This document shows, piece by piece, positions 43,208 to 52,033 of a stretch of DNA of 64,000 nucleotides (the stretch's first letter is position 1; each line of letters begins with the position of its first letter). The stretch is taken from positions 592,001-656,000 of the forward strand of contig NZ_CP128494.1 in assembly GCF_030369615.1 (NCBI RefSeq). Reading direction: 5' to 3'. The position numbers and the translations under genes were made by a program. The DNA is from Geobacillus stearothermophilus ATCC 12980. GTDB taxonomy: Bacteria; Bacillota; Bacilli; Bacillales; Anoxybacillaceae. The notes beneath the pieces are model-generated. The model was not told where the DNA came from, searched no databases, and saw nothing but the letters and a program-made list of their open reading frames with translations.

Positions 43208-43936
43208 TCAAGAGTAGAGCACGATCATCGCGATGAAAAAGTACGCCGCGTTGGCGATTTCCAGCATGCCGAGTTTCATGATCGGCAGCGACTTGCCGTA
43301 TAAGTAGACGGCGCGAATGACGCTCGGGGCGTAGGCCAAAACGGCGAACGACTCGCCGATGGCGATGAGGCCGACGATCAACAAAGCGTGGTAGCCCCAT
43401 GACAGCCATTTGTACCGTTCATTTTTCTTTTCCCGAATCATCGTCTTGACGTAAAACGTGCTGCCGATGAAAAAGAGGAAGGAAAACGCGGCCAATTCGA
43501 ACGCCTCCACCGTCAATTCCCCGCGTCCTGCGTAAAAGGCGGCGAGGCCGCCGATGCAAAACGCCGCGATGGCCGCCGCGTCGTTCCAAAAGGCGCGCTC
43601 ATTCTTTTTCTTGCTGTAGTAGGTGTTTACTAGGAAAAACGGCATCATGGCGAGCCCGAAGTAGAAAAGCGCCGGCTGCTGCCAAAGGGAAACGGCCAAG
43701 GCCGGTGCGGCGATGGCGCCATAGCGGGCGGCGGCGGGCACGTACGGGTCGTTCCGCTTCGTTTTCACCGCCATCAAAAGCGGATACGTCGCCAAATAGA
43801 GCGCGACCCAAGCGACAAAGAGCGGCGCGTGAATCCACGAGAGTCCGCCCGCGTACGCCCCGAGCCAAAACGGGATGATGAGCATCGCCCAGGCGCCGTG
43901 CTGTTTTGGCATCACCCATTTGCTTTTGTTCGCCAT
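43208..43936 (-). CDS. ywiC: YwiC-like membrane protein
   Basis: A 242-residue protein with about eight membrane segments. KWVMPKQHGAWAMLIIPF at the N-terminus is the hallmark of the YwiC-like family. In B. subtilis ywiC sits next to narK and fnr; its function is unknown. The ATG at 43934-43936 has GGAGG nine bases ahead and is preferred over 43945, which touches that site. It is the last gene of the moeA-mobB-moaE-moaD run, five bases after moaD. Confidence 0.85.
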   Translation of the reverse strand: MANKSKWVMPKQHGAWAMLIIPFWLGAYAGGLSWIHAPLFVAWVALYLATYPLLMAVKTKRNDPYVPAAARYGAIAAPALAVSLWQQPALFYFGLAMMPFFLVNTYYSKKKNERAFWNDAAAIAAFCIGGLAAFYAGRGELTVEAFELAAFSFLFFIGSTFYVKTMIREKKNERYKWLSWGYHALLIVGLIAIGESFAVLAYAPSVIRAVYLYGKSLPIMKLGMLEIANAAYFFIAMIVLYS

Positions 43937-43941
43937 TGGTC

Positions 43942-44172
43942 TCATCCTCCGCTTACCGGTGGAATAAAGGCGACCGTGTCGCCGGCATGAAGCGGCGACT
44001 CGTCGCGGGCGTACTCCTCATTGACCGCAGTCATGACGCGCCCGAGCGAGACGCCGTAGCGCTCTTCCACTTCGTCTTTCAGTTGTTTCACCGTTTCCGG
44101 AACGTGCGGCCACATCACTTCCCGCTCACCGATTTGTTCGCCTAAATGCGCGAAAAATAAAAGGCGGATCAT
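43942..44172 (-). CDS. moaD: Molybdopterin synthase small subunit MoaD
   Basis: A 76-residue ubiquitin-fold sulfur carrier ending in PVSGG; the C-terminal glycine pair is thiocarboxylated and inserts into MoaE. The start overlaps the moaE stop (ATGA). Part of the molybdenum cofactor operon. Confidence 0.95.
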   Translation of the reverse strand: MIRLLFFAHLGEQIGEREVMWPHVPETVKQLKDEVEERYGVSLGRVMTAVNEEYARDESPLHAGDTVAFIPPVSGG

Positions 44173-44636
44173 TCCTCACTCACCTCCGGCTTTCCGGACG
44201 GATACGCCGTCGTTTCAAGCTGGTCGCCCACCCAGGCGCTTCCGTCCTCCCATTGCTCTTTTTTCCAAATCGGCACGATTTGTTTGATCCGCTCAATGGC
44301 GTAGCGGTTCGCCTCATACGCTTCGGCGCGGTGCGGCGAAGAAACGGCGATGACGACAGCGATGTCGCCGATCTTAAGCCGCCCGATCCGGTGGGTGATC
44401 GCCGTTTTCGCCCCCGGCCATTTTTCGGCGATTTCCGCCCCGATTTGCGCGAGCATTTTCTCCGCCATCGACACGTACGCCTCATATTGCAAAAAGAGCG
44501 TCCGCTTGCCGTTCGTCCATTCGCGCACCGTGCCGGCAAAGACAGCGACCGCCCCCGCTTCCGGACGCATCACTTTTTTCATCACATCTTCGACCGAAAT
44601 CGGCCGGTCGGTAATGGCAAACAACGGTTCGGTCAT
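44169..44636 (-). CDS. moaE: Molybdopterin synthase catalytic subunit MoaE
   Basis: A 155-residue subunit that adds two sulfurs to precursor Z together with MoaD. Conserved elements are GAVAVFAGTVREWTNGK, LQYEAYVSMAEKML and the catalytic lysine region WKKEQWEDGSAWVG. The ATG at 44634-44636 overlaps the mobB stop. AGGTGAG precedes it. Confidence 0.95.
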   Translation of the reverse strand: MTEPLFAITDRPISVEDVMKKVMRPEAGAVAVFAGTVREWTNGKRTLFLQYEAYVSMAEKMLAQIGAEIAEKWPGAKTAITHRIGRLKIGDIAVVIAVSSPHRAEAYEANRYAIERIKQIVPIWKKEQWEDGSAWVGDQLETTAYPSGKPEVSEE

Positions 44637-45133
44637 GTTCGTGTTCTCACCTCGTTCATGAGCCATGGAATATATTCATCATCATCGGCCAGCGAAAACA
44701 CCGGATGCACTAGCGGCCCTTCGAGTGGCTCCCAGGCGATGACGGCGCGGATGTCGGCGAGGTGCTGGAGCGACGCCCAATCTTTCGCGGAGCGCACAAG
44801 CACGACTTTTGGATACCGATCTTGTTTGTAGCCTTCAACCAACACGAGATCGAGCCGAAGCGGCGCATAAAGCGCCAACACATCATCCAACCGCCATAGC
44901 GGACGGCGGAGATGTAGCTGCAACAGCCCGTCCCCTTCCACCGCCGTTGCCACCGCCCCGGCCCGCTCATGGCGGACGGAATCGACACCTTCCGGCCGCG
45001 CGGGCTCGCCGCCATGGCCGTGATGCTTCACCGTCCCGACGCGCCATCCTTCCCGGACCGCGGCCGCCACCCATTTTTCCATCAACGTCGTCTTGCCGCT
45101 ATGTTTATAGCCGACGACTTGCCAGACGTTCAT
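44633..45133 (-). CDS. mobB: Molybdopterin-guanine dinucleotide biosynthesis protein MobB
   Basis: A 166-residue GTP-binding protein with P-loop GYKHSGKTTLMEKW and the family motif KHHGHGG. It helps MobA attach GMP. The ATG overlaps the moeA stop by four bases. Confidence 0.93.
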   Translation of the reverse strand: MNVWQVVGYKHSGKTTLMEKWVAAAVREGWRVGTVKHHGHGGEPARPEGVDSVRHERAGAVATAVEGDGLLQLHLRRPLWRLDDVLALYAPLRLDLVLVEGYKQDRYPKVVLVRSAKDWASLQHLADIRAVIAWEPLEGPLVHPVFSLADDDEYIPWLMNEVRTRT

Positions 45134-46389
45134 TCGCTTGACCCCTCATCGTCATCCAAAAGCCACACGTCGACCTCATCGCCAACCGCAAACCCTCTCG
45201 TTCCGCCCGGCAGCACCATCAAGGCGTTCGCAAAGGCAAGCGAGGTGACGATGTTCGACTTGTCCATGCCGACCGGCTTCACGACAAGCCGACCGTCAAC
45301 CGCCTCGACCCGGCTGCGCACGAAGCGGGTGAACGGGTTCGGCTTTGGAAACTCGGCGCCAAGGGTGGCTTTCGCTTTTTTCAAATACGGCTTGGCCGAA
45401 AACAGCCGCGTGCGCACGACCGGGCGGACGAACAGCTCATACCCGACGTAGCACGCCGACGGGTTTCCGGATAGACCGAACAGCAGCTTGCCATCAATCT
45501 CGGCGACGGTCGTCACGCTCCCCGGGCGCATGGCGATTTTGTTAAACAACACGTTCGCTCCGAGCCGCTTGTAAATGGCGGGCAAATAATCGAAATCCCC
45601 GACCGAGACGCCGCCGGTCGTAATGAGCATGTCCACTTGATCGAGCGCCTGGCGCACAGCGTGAAAACACGCATCGAGGTCGTCGGCGAGCTGGCCAAAA
45701 TAAATCGGCTCGGCGCCGCTTTTGAACACCTGCGCCTCGATCATGTAGGCGTTGCTGTTGCGAATTTTTCCCGGCACAAGCGGTTCCGAGACGTCAAGCA
45801 GTTCGCTGCCGGTCGCAAAAATGCCGATGCGCGGCCGTTTTGCCACTTTCACCTCCGCATAGCCGAACGTCGCCAAGAGCGCCGCCACCCCGGGATTGAT
45901 GCGCGTCCCTTTTTCGATGAGCGGCTGCCCTTTTTTCGCGTCTTCCCCTTGAAACGAAATATTGTCGCCAGGGCGGAACGGGCGTTTAATGGCCATATAC
46001 GTTTTTCCATCCCGCTCGTACTGTTTGGCGAGCTCCAACATGACGACCGCATCGCACCCTTGGGGAATTTGCGCTCCGGTCATCAAGCGCACCGCTTGAA
46101 ACGGACCGACGGGCTGTTTCGCCACTTGTCCGGCGCCGATCGTTTCAATGACTTCAAACTCGACCGGATGGTCAAGTCCCGCTCCTTCCGAGTCGGCGGC
46201 GCGAATGGCAAATCCGTCATACGGCGAGCGGTCAAACGGCGGCACGTCATGGTCGGCGCGCAAATCTTCGGCCAAATAGCGGCCGTACGACTGGCGAAGC
46301 GGCACCGTCTCCTCTTCTCCTCTCCCAGCGTAACGCATCACCCGGGCGATGGCTTCCGCGACAGGAATCGGGGTTCGTCTTTCGACCAA
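45130..46389 (-). CDS. moeA: Molybdopterin molybdenumtransferase MoeA
   Basis: A 419-residue enzyme that inserts molybdenum into adenylylated molybdopterin. The N-terminus RRTPIPVAEAIARVM, DVPPFDRSPYDGFAIR, TTGGVSVGDFDY and LFGLSGNPSACYVGYE are typical. I chose the TTG at 46387-46389, which has AAAGGGGAG seven bases ahead and gives the standard MoeA N-terminus; the ATG at 46416 adds nine atypical residues and has a weak site. It leads mobB, moaE, moaD and ywiC. A small gene remnant and an Fnr promoter lie upstream. Confidence 0.93.
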   Translation of the reverse strand: MVERRTPIPVAEAIARVMRYAGRGEEETVPLRQSYGRYLAEDLRADHDVPPFDRSPYDGFAIRAADSEGAGLDHPVEFEVIETIGAGQVAKQPVGPFQAVRLMTGAQIPQGCDAVVMLELAKQYERDGKTYMAIKRPFRPGDNISFQGEDAKKGQPLIEKGTRINPGVAALLATFGYAEVKVAKRPRIGIFATGSELLDVSEPLVPGKIRNSNAYMIEAQVFKSGAEPIYFGQLADDLDACFHAVRQALDQVDMLITTGGVSVGDFDYLPAIYKRLGANVLFNKIAMRPGSVTTVAEIDGKLLFGLSGNPSACYVGYELFVRPVVRTRLFSAKPYLKKAKATLGAEFPKPNPFTRFVRSRVEAVDGRLVVKPVGMDKSNIVTSLAFANALMVLPGGTRGFAVGDEVDVWLLDDDEGSSE

Positions 46390-46446
46390 CGGTGTTCTCC
46401 CCTTTCTTTCCCTCATTCACTTCACTAAGCCCATTTTATCGTTTTA

Positions 46447-46600
46447 TCACAATGATTTCCAATCTTGCAGCTGCTTAATGGTTTGGGCCAATTTTTCATC
46501 AACGACGCTGGCATCATCAATATGCTGCAAAATCATCTTTTTCTTCCTCCCAGCGGCTTGCCTTGGCCAGCAGCCACATGCTGACTCCCCCTCTTTTTTC
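46447..46600 (-). pseudogene. Small helical protein gene upstream of moeA, frameshifted (copy B)
   Basis: The reverse strand has an ATG behind AGAGGGGGAG (about 46580) reading MWLLAKASRWEEEK, then shifts frame at the T run 46538-46542 into MILQHIDDASVVDEKLAQTI. One base less in that run would give a 43-residue protein. The second part matches the copy A gene at 22578-22792. As in copy A it follows an Fnr promoter; it lies 57 bases before moeA. Confidence 0.5.
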
Positions 46601-46651
46601 GGCAGTTCACATCTTCTATGCAGCGCATTCACAATTTATATCGTCCATTTT

Positions 46652-46695
46652 ATTGTACAGGAAAGAAGGGAGCCACTGTTGTGATGTTCATCACA
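46652..46695 (-). promoter_or_regulatory. Fnr promoter for the small gene and moeA operon
   Basis: TGTGATGTTCATCACA at 46680-46695; reverse-strand TACAAT at 46652-46657; centre near -42. Confidence 0.78.
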
Positions 46696-46723
46696 TTTCC
46701 TTGTTGTCTACTTTTTTCGTTTG

Positions 46724-46766
46724 TGTGAGATGTGTCACAACGTTGACGTCCAAAACAAGGTATGCT
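46724..46766 (+). promoter_or_regulatory. Fnr promoter of ric (copy B)
   Basis: TGTGAGATGTGTCACA at 46724-46739 with TATGCT at 46761-46766; centre at -41.5. Confidence 0.83.
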
Positions 46767-46801
46767 GAAGCTGTAACGATTTGGTGATGGAGGGATCCGA
46801 A

Positions 46802-47509
46802 ATGGAACAGCGGTTTACCGAACAATCGTTGATCGGCGATATTGTCACTCAATTTCCGAAAGCAGCGGATTTGTTTAAAGCGCGGCGCATTGATTTTTGC
46901 TGCGGCGGACAGCGCCCGTTAAAAGAAGCGATCGAAGAGCTCGGACTCGATGGCGAAGCGCTCCTTCGCGAGCTGAACACCCTTTATGCGGAGGCACAAA
47001 ACAAGCCGACCGGAAACTGGAGCGAAGCGCCGCTAGCCGATTTGGTCGATCATATCATCAACACGCACCACCGCTATTTGAACGAGGAACTGCCGCAGCT
47101 CAGTCCGTATGTCACGAAAGTATTGCGCGTGCACGGTATGCACCATCCGCATCTTTCCCACGTGCATAAACGGTTTCATGAGTTAAAAACAGAACTCGAG
47201 CAACATCTCATTAAAGAGGAAACGGGCGCATTCCCGCTCATTTTGCAATTTGCCGACAACCCGTCGCCGGAAAACCAGGAGGCGGTCGAGCGGGCCATTC
47301 GCGAACTGGTCAATGAACATGACGCAGCCGGCGATTTGATGAAAGAAATTCGTGACATCACAAACGACTTCACCCCGCCGGAAGATGCGTGCGGCACGTA
47401 CCGGCTCGTCTACAACCGACTCGCGGCGCTCGAAGACGATTTGTTTACCCACATCCATTTGGAAAACAACATCCTCTTCCCGCGCGTGTTGGCGGCGGTG
47501 AAGGCATAA
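46802..47509 (+). CDS. ric: Iron-sulfur cluster repair di-iron protein Ric, copy B
   Basis: 235 residues, almost identical to copy A (for example Thr for Ala in NKPTGNW, His for Arg in HLSHVHK). DFCCGG and all hemerythrin ligands are present, and its Fnr promoter is intact, so both copies should work. The ATG at 46802 follows GGAGGG. Confidence 0.93.
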   Translation: MEQRFTEQSLIGDIVTQFPKAADLFKARRIDFCCGGQRPLKEAIEELGLDGEALLRELNTLYAEAQNKPTGNWSEAPLADLVDHIINTHHRYLNEELPQLSPYVTKVLRVHGMHHPHLSHVHKRFHELKTELEQHLIKEETGAFPLILQFADNPSPENQEAVERAIRELVNEHDAAGDLMKEIRDITNDFTPPEDACGTYRLVYNRLAALEDDLFTHIHLENNILFPRVLAAVKA

Positions 47510-47561
47510 GCAGACGAATCCATTCCCCTATTTCTAAGGTAAAGGCAGGCGCATCGAGCGA

Positions 47562-47606
47562 TAAAAAGCAGGGCTGCTTCTTTGACGAAAAGAGCAGCCC
47601 CGTTTC
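47562..47606. terminator. Terminator between ric and moaA (convergent), copy B
   Basis: Same hairpin as at 21574-21618 in the opposite orientation. Confidence 0.75.
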
Positions 47607-47610
47607 TTTG

Positions 47611-48636
47611 TTATCCCCCAATATACGACATTTCAATTTTCGGGCGCTGTTTCGCCGTCTCTACCGTCCGTTCTTCCGAATAGCGGTCTGTCCGCTCGCT
47701 CCAAATGGCGGCGATCAGCGCCTTCAGCTCTTCTTTCCCCGCGCCGGCGCGCAGTTTGTCTTTCAACGACACTCCCTCAGAAGCAAACAAACACGTGTAC
47801 AGCTTGCCATCGGCGGAAATGCGCGCCCTCGTGCAGCTTTGGCAAAACGTTTCCGTCACTGAGGCGATAAAGCCGACTTCCACCTCCGTGCCGACGTAGC
47901 GATAGCGGCTCGCCACTTCGCCGAAGTACGCTTTTTCAACCGGTTCAAGAGGGTGCATGGAGTTGATTTGTTCATACATCTCTTTTTTCGTCACGACATG
48001 GGAATAATCCCAGCCGTTCGTTGTGCCGACATCCATAAATTCAATCAAGCGGAGCGGAATGCCCAAGTCTTTAAAGTAGGCCGCCATCGGCACGATTTGC
48101 GAGTCGTTCCACCCTTTTTTGACGACCATGTTCACTTTCACGCCGAGCCCCGCCGCCAGGGCGGCTTCGATGCCTTTCAACACCGGGGCGGCGCCGACGC
48201 CAATGCCGTTCATGTTGCGGAAAATGTCATCATCCAACGCATCCAAGCTGACGTTGACGCGCTTCAACCCGGCTTCTTTCAACCGCTGCGCCCATTTCAC
48301 CAAATGAACGCCGTTGGTCGTCAATCCAATATCGCGCAGGCCAGGGAGCGCGGACAGCCGCTCAATGAGCGCATCGAGGTCGCGCCGAAGCAACGGCTCG
48401 CCGCCGGTCAGGCGGATTTTTTCAACGCCAAGCTCGACAAAACATTCCACTAAAAGCGCCATTTCGTCAACGGTTAACAGCTGGTCTTCCGCCAAAAAGC
48501 GAAAATTCGGCCCGAACACTTCCGCAGGCATGCAATAGACGCAGCGAAAATTGCATTGGTCGATGACCGACAACCGCAAATCGCGAAGCGGGCGGGCGAG
48601 GCGGTCGGTGATCTTCACCCGGTCGCGCTCTTCCAT
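47611..48636 (-). CDS. moaA: GTP 3',8-cyclase MoaA, copy B
   Basis: 341 residues with [16 protein letters not shown], the CQSCTRAR second cluster motif and the final GG, as in copy A; one clear difference is Asn for Lys in DDIFRNMNG. The reading frame is intact. Together with modB it has lost its Fnr promoter, which stayed beside fnr at 37900 when the segment was inverted. Confidence 0.95.
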   Translation of the reverse strand: MEERDRVKITDRLARPLRDLRLSVIDQCNFRCVYCMPAEVFGPNFRFLAEDQLLTVDEMALLVECFVELGVEKIRLTGGEPLLRRDLDALIERLSALPGLRDIGLTTNGVHLVKWAQRLKEAGLKRVNVSLDALDDDIFRNMNGIGVGAAPVLKGIEAALAAGLGVKVNMVVKKGWNDSQIVPMAAYFKDLGIPLRLIEFMDVGTTNGWDYSHVVTKKEMYEQINSMHPLEPVEKAYFGEVASRYRYVGTEVEVGFIASVTETFCQSCTRARISADGKLYTCLFASEGVSLKDKLRAGAGKEELKALIAAIWSERTDRYSEERTVETAKQRPKIEMSYIGG

Positions 48637-48690
48637 GTCGCTCCCTCCTTTCCCTTTCATGGGCCGCGTGATGTTCCAACGGCCTGCTCC

Positions 48691-49353
48691 TTATCGCTGC
48701 CAACGGCCTAGTTTCGCCGCACAGGACAATAAACTAAATGACAATCCAATCGTGACCGCCACCCATGCCCACGCCAACTCCATCCGCCCCGACTCCATCG
48801 CCATATAGACAGCGGTGGGGATCGTTTGCGTTTTTCCCGGAATATTCCCGGCAAACATGAGCGTCGCGCCAAACTCCCCCAGGCTGCGGGCAAACGACAG
48901 CACCGACCCGGACAACAAGGCGTTTCTGGCCAGCGGCAGCGAAATATGCCAAAACACTTGGCGCTCATTCGCCCCATCGATGCGCGCCGCTCCTTCAACG
49001 GTTGGATCAACGGCTTCCAGACCCGCTTTGGCCGCCTGGTACATGAGCGGAAACGACACAACAACCGCCGCCATCACCGCCGCGCCGGGTGTAAACAGCA
49101 CCGGTGTATGAAACCACGTTTCCATCAACTTTCCGATCGGGCTATGCCGCCCAAACAGCACAACAAGCAAAAAACCGACAACCGACGGCGGCAGCACGAG
49201 CGGCAACATAAACACCGTCTCCACGATCGTCTTCCCACGAAACCGGCGGCGCGCCATCCACCTCGCCGCCGCTGTTCCAAGGATTGCGACGATCACACCG
49301 GCAAGAAGCGATACGTTTATCGATAACCATACCGGTGACCAAAACTCTTCCAT
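48691..49353 (-). CDS. modB: Molybdate ABC transporter permease ModB, copy B
   Basis: 220 residues, near-identical to copy A (Pro for Thr in WFHTPVL, Ser for Ala in LLSGSVL, Ala for Ser in EFGATLMF). The ATG at 49351-49353 is 20 bases from the end of the ISLre2-type element, which replaced the promoter. Whether the IS supplies a new promoter cannot be seen. Confidence 0.92.
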   Translation of the reverse strand: MEEFWSPVWLSINVSLLAGVIVAILGTAAARWMARRRFRGKTIVETVFMLPLVLPPSVVGFLLVVLFGRHSPIGKLMETWFHTPVLFTPGAAVMAAVVVSFPLMYQAAKAGLEAVDPTVEGAARIDGANERQVFWHISLPLARNALLSGSVLSFARSLGEFGATLMFAGNIPGKTQTIPTAVYMAMESGRMELAWAWVAVTIGLSFSLLSCAAKLGRWQR

Positions 49354-49373
49354 CGACGAGCCTCTCTCTGTTC

Positions 49374-51082
49374 GTGTGAGTAAAATATTTGTGGGTGACA
49401 TTCAGGAATGATTCCCCGACGAGGGTTGCGAACTTTTGTTCGCGACGCTCGTCGGGGCCACCAAGCGAAGCGCGGTAGAAAAAAGCAAATGTCATGCAAA
49501 AAGGACTCTCTCCCTGCTATGATGGTGATGACCAACATCCATAAAACAAGAGGGAGAGAGTCCATGAAACATCTTACCACAGAATGGCCTTTATTAAAAG
49601 AGCTGGAGGAACAATTAGTCAGAACTCTTCAAAAGGTGTTCGCTGTCTTGTTGGCGACCCTTTTGGAGGAGATTGATCAACAACTGGCGGAAGCGCGGGA
49701 CAAGCGCCGGTATCAGCTGAAAGACAAACGGCCGACCACGATCCAAACGCTGTTTGGAGAAGTGACGTTCCGACGGAACTACTACTATGATCGGCAGGCG
49801 GGGGCGTATACCTTCTTGCTGGATGCCGAACTGGGCTTTGATGGAGCGCAGTCGATCAGCCCTTGCCTCGAGGAAACGGCGGTCGAGTTGGCCGTAGAGT
49901 GCTCTTCCTACCGCAAAGCGGCCCGTACGTTGGAGTCGATCGTGGGGTATGCGGTCCTAAGCCACGAGGCGATTCGCCAACTGGTGCTGGAGGCCCCTGT
50001 CTCGCTGCACCGCCCTGTTTCCCAACGGCACGGCCGGGTGCTGTTTGTGGAGGCGGATGGACTGTTTATTTCCCGCCAGGGGAAAGGGAAACGGGCGAAA
50101 GAAGAGAAAATCCTGGCGGTTCACGAGGGATGGAAACGAAACGGTTCGCAGCTCGAGCTCGTGAACCGGCGCCACTACCTCCATGAAGGGGCGGGAGACG
50201 TGTGGGAACGGTTTGAAGAGTGGCTGATGAACGAATATGCCTATGATCCGTGCCGGGACCTTTTGATCATCAACGGCGACGCGGCGTCGTGGATCACGGC
50301 CTGCCGGGAGTATTTTGGGAAGCGGGCGTGCTTTCAGCTGGATCGATTTCATGTGGCGCGGGAGCTGCGTCAGTGTCTGTCCGGCCATCCGCGTTGGCGG
50401 GAGGTGCGGAGGAAGCTGGCGAAACAAGACGAAGAAGGACTTTTGGTCGAGCTGAACAGCGCGGTCGGCACGTTGGAGGACGAAGCGAAAGAGAAGCAGA
50501 TGGCTGCCATGATCCGCCGGATCGAGTCGATGCCGGGATGCATCCGGGACGATCGGGAGTGGCTGTCGGAGCAAGGGGTGGAGACGACCGGCATGCGTCC
50601 GATGGGCCACGCCGAGAGCGTGATGAGCCGGTTTGCGCATCGGGTGAAATCCCGCCGCAGCTGGAAAGACCAAGGGCTTCGGGCGTTTCTGAGGGCGATG
50701 GCAGCCCGAATCGACGGCATTTGGCGGAGAAATGGGCAGTTGGTGGAGGAAGAAGAGACCCGAACGGCAGCCTCGGCCTCGACGAAGTCCAAGCGGGTTG
50801 AACAGGCCAAACGGAAGGCAGGACGGTTGTGGGCAGATGTGGTGCGTCAGAATCTACCGTGTCTGCAGCGGTCATCCGGGACGCCGATCCATCAAGCGTT
50901 GTCGGCGCTTCGGGATTTTGGTTGGGTGTAAAAAAATGGAATATCGTATCATCGCCTCAAGATGAGGGATGAGAGTCCGAAAGCGCTTACGATATGAATT
51001 CCTGAAAATGGTTCGCTAACTAGTGATTGACAACGCTCGTAGTGAACCGAAAAAATGTTCTCCACAAAGTCTTGACTGACTC
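49374..51082 (+). mobile_element. ISLre2-type insertion sequence, right copy (about 1709 bp)
   Basis: Same ends as the left copy. It starts at GTGTGAGTAAAATATTTGTGG and ends at CTTGACTGACTC. Its right flank ACTTCTGA is found (inverted) at the right end of the left copy, and its left flank (inverted GAACAGAGAGA) at the left end of the left copy: the flanks are exchanged, as expected after inversion between the two. Confidence 0.88.
49564..50931 (+). CDS. ISLre2-family (UPF0236) transposase, right copy
   Basis: 455 residues, identical to the left copy as far as compared. The ATG at 49564 follows AGGGAGAG. Confidence 0.9.
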   Translation: MKHLTTEWPLLKELEEQLVRTLQKVFAVLLATLLEEIDQQLAEARDKRRYQLKDKRPTTIQTLFGEVTFRRNYYYDRQAGAYTFLLDAELGFDGAQSISPCLEETAVELAVECSSYRKAARTLESIVGYAVLSHEAIRQLVLEAPVSLHRPVSQRHGRVLFVEADGLFISRQGKGKRAKEEKILAVHEGWKRNGSQLELVNRRHYLHEGAGDVWERFEEWLMNEYAYDPCRDLLIINGDAASWITACREYFGKRACFQLDRFHVARELRQCLSGHPRWREVRRKLAKQDEEGLLVELNSAVGTLEDEAKEKQMAAMIRRIESMPGCIRDDREWLSEQGVETTGMRPMGHAESVMSRFAHRVKSRRSWKDQGLRAFLRAMAARIDGIWRRNGQLVEEEETRTAASASTKSKRVEQAKRKAGRLWADVVRQNLPCLQRSSGTPIHQALSALRDFGWV

Positions 51083-51239
51083 ACTTCTGATGGTACAGTC
51101 ACTAATACACTGGTTTTATGTAAGAAAATTAAGAAAAAAAGTTGCTTGAACGTATTGAAATTAAGCCGTAAGTTAAATTTTTCTGTTAGAAAAAGATTTT
51201 TTGTGCCTCCATTTTGTTTTCTATGATTGAAGAGTTTCC

Positions 51240-51590
51240 TTTTAAAGAAAAAAGCGAAGCAGATTGCTGAACTGATCTTTAGCATACAAAAAGATACAGA
51301 AAATACTGTTCAAATGATGGAACAGGCTACACAAAACGTAAAGAGTGGAATCTCGATATCTCACAAGAAACAGTCCAGAAATTCAATATAATTTTGGAAA
51401 GTACAAGAATGCTTCCGTACAATTGGAAGGCATCTCTGCAACAGTGCAACAGATTTCGGCAGGGATTCAAGAATTGAGTTCAACTGTTAATGAATTATCG
51501 GCTGTTGCGAAATAAAACACGGCAACATCCGAGAAAATTGCTGTTTCTACCGAGGAACAACTTGCTTCCAATGTAAGAGAATAAATCTTT
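51240..51590 (+). pseudogene. Methyl-accepting chemotaxis protein remnant
   Basis: Scattered frames encode pieces of the MCP signalling domain: KQIAELIFSIQKDTENTVQM, then, after stops and shifts, GISATVQQISAGIQELSSTV and NELSAVA. The rest of the gene is gone. The region is AT-rich. 51083-51239 and 51591-51765 hold nothing more. Confidence 0.7.
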
Positions 51591-51765
51591 AAGAGAAAAC
51601 TTGAGGAAAATAAATTACATCATGAATTTTGTATAAAGATGTTTGGGAACATTATAACCTAGTGTTAGTTTTATTGTTTAATTAATCTATTATTTTTATA
51701 AACTAGAAGCAAAAGGGGATTAAATAGTAATATAAAACTGAGAAAAAGATAATAATTAGTAATTA

Positions 51766-51930
51766 TATAGATGCAATTTGAAGATTTACCATTTGCAGCT
51801 TTTATCGACTGTCAGGCGACCGAACAACGCCTTGGCGTGACGGGGCAAGCCTATGGCTTGCCTTCGACAGTCGAAAATGGACAAACCGCTTTTCCGTCAA
51901 GGATATGTTAAACTTCTTCATTGCATCTAT
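51766..51930. mobile_element. MITE-like element 2 (about 165 bp)
   Basis: Ends TATAGATGCAA and TTGCATCTA. Read in reverse it matches element 1 over ATATCCTTGACGGAAAAG and GACTGTCGAAGGCAAGCC, but the middle hairpin is shorter. Confidence 0.75.
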
Positions 51931-52033
51931 CCTGAAAATACCCGAACTCCAAAATGTGTAAAGTTGTAAAATTCAACATAGAGGTCTTTTCATCCTTCCG
52001 ATGGTGACGAAATTTTTTTGTCATGGGAGTCTA

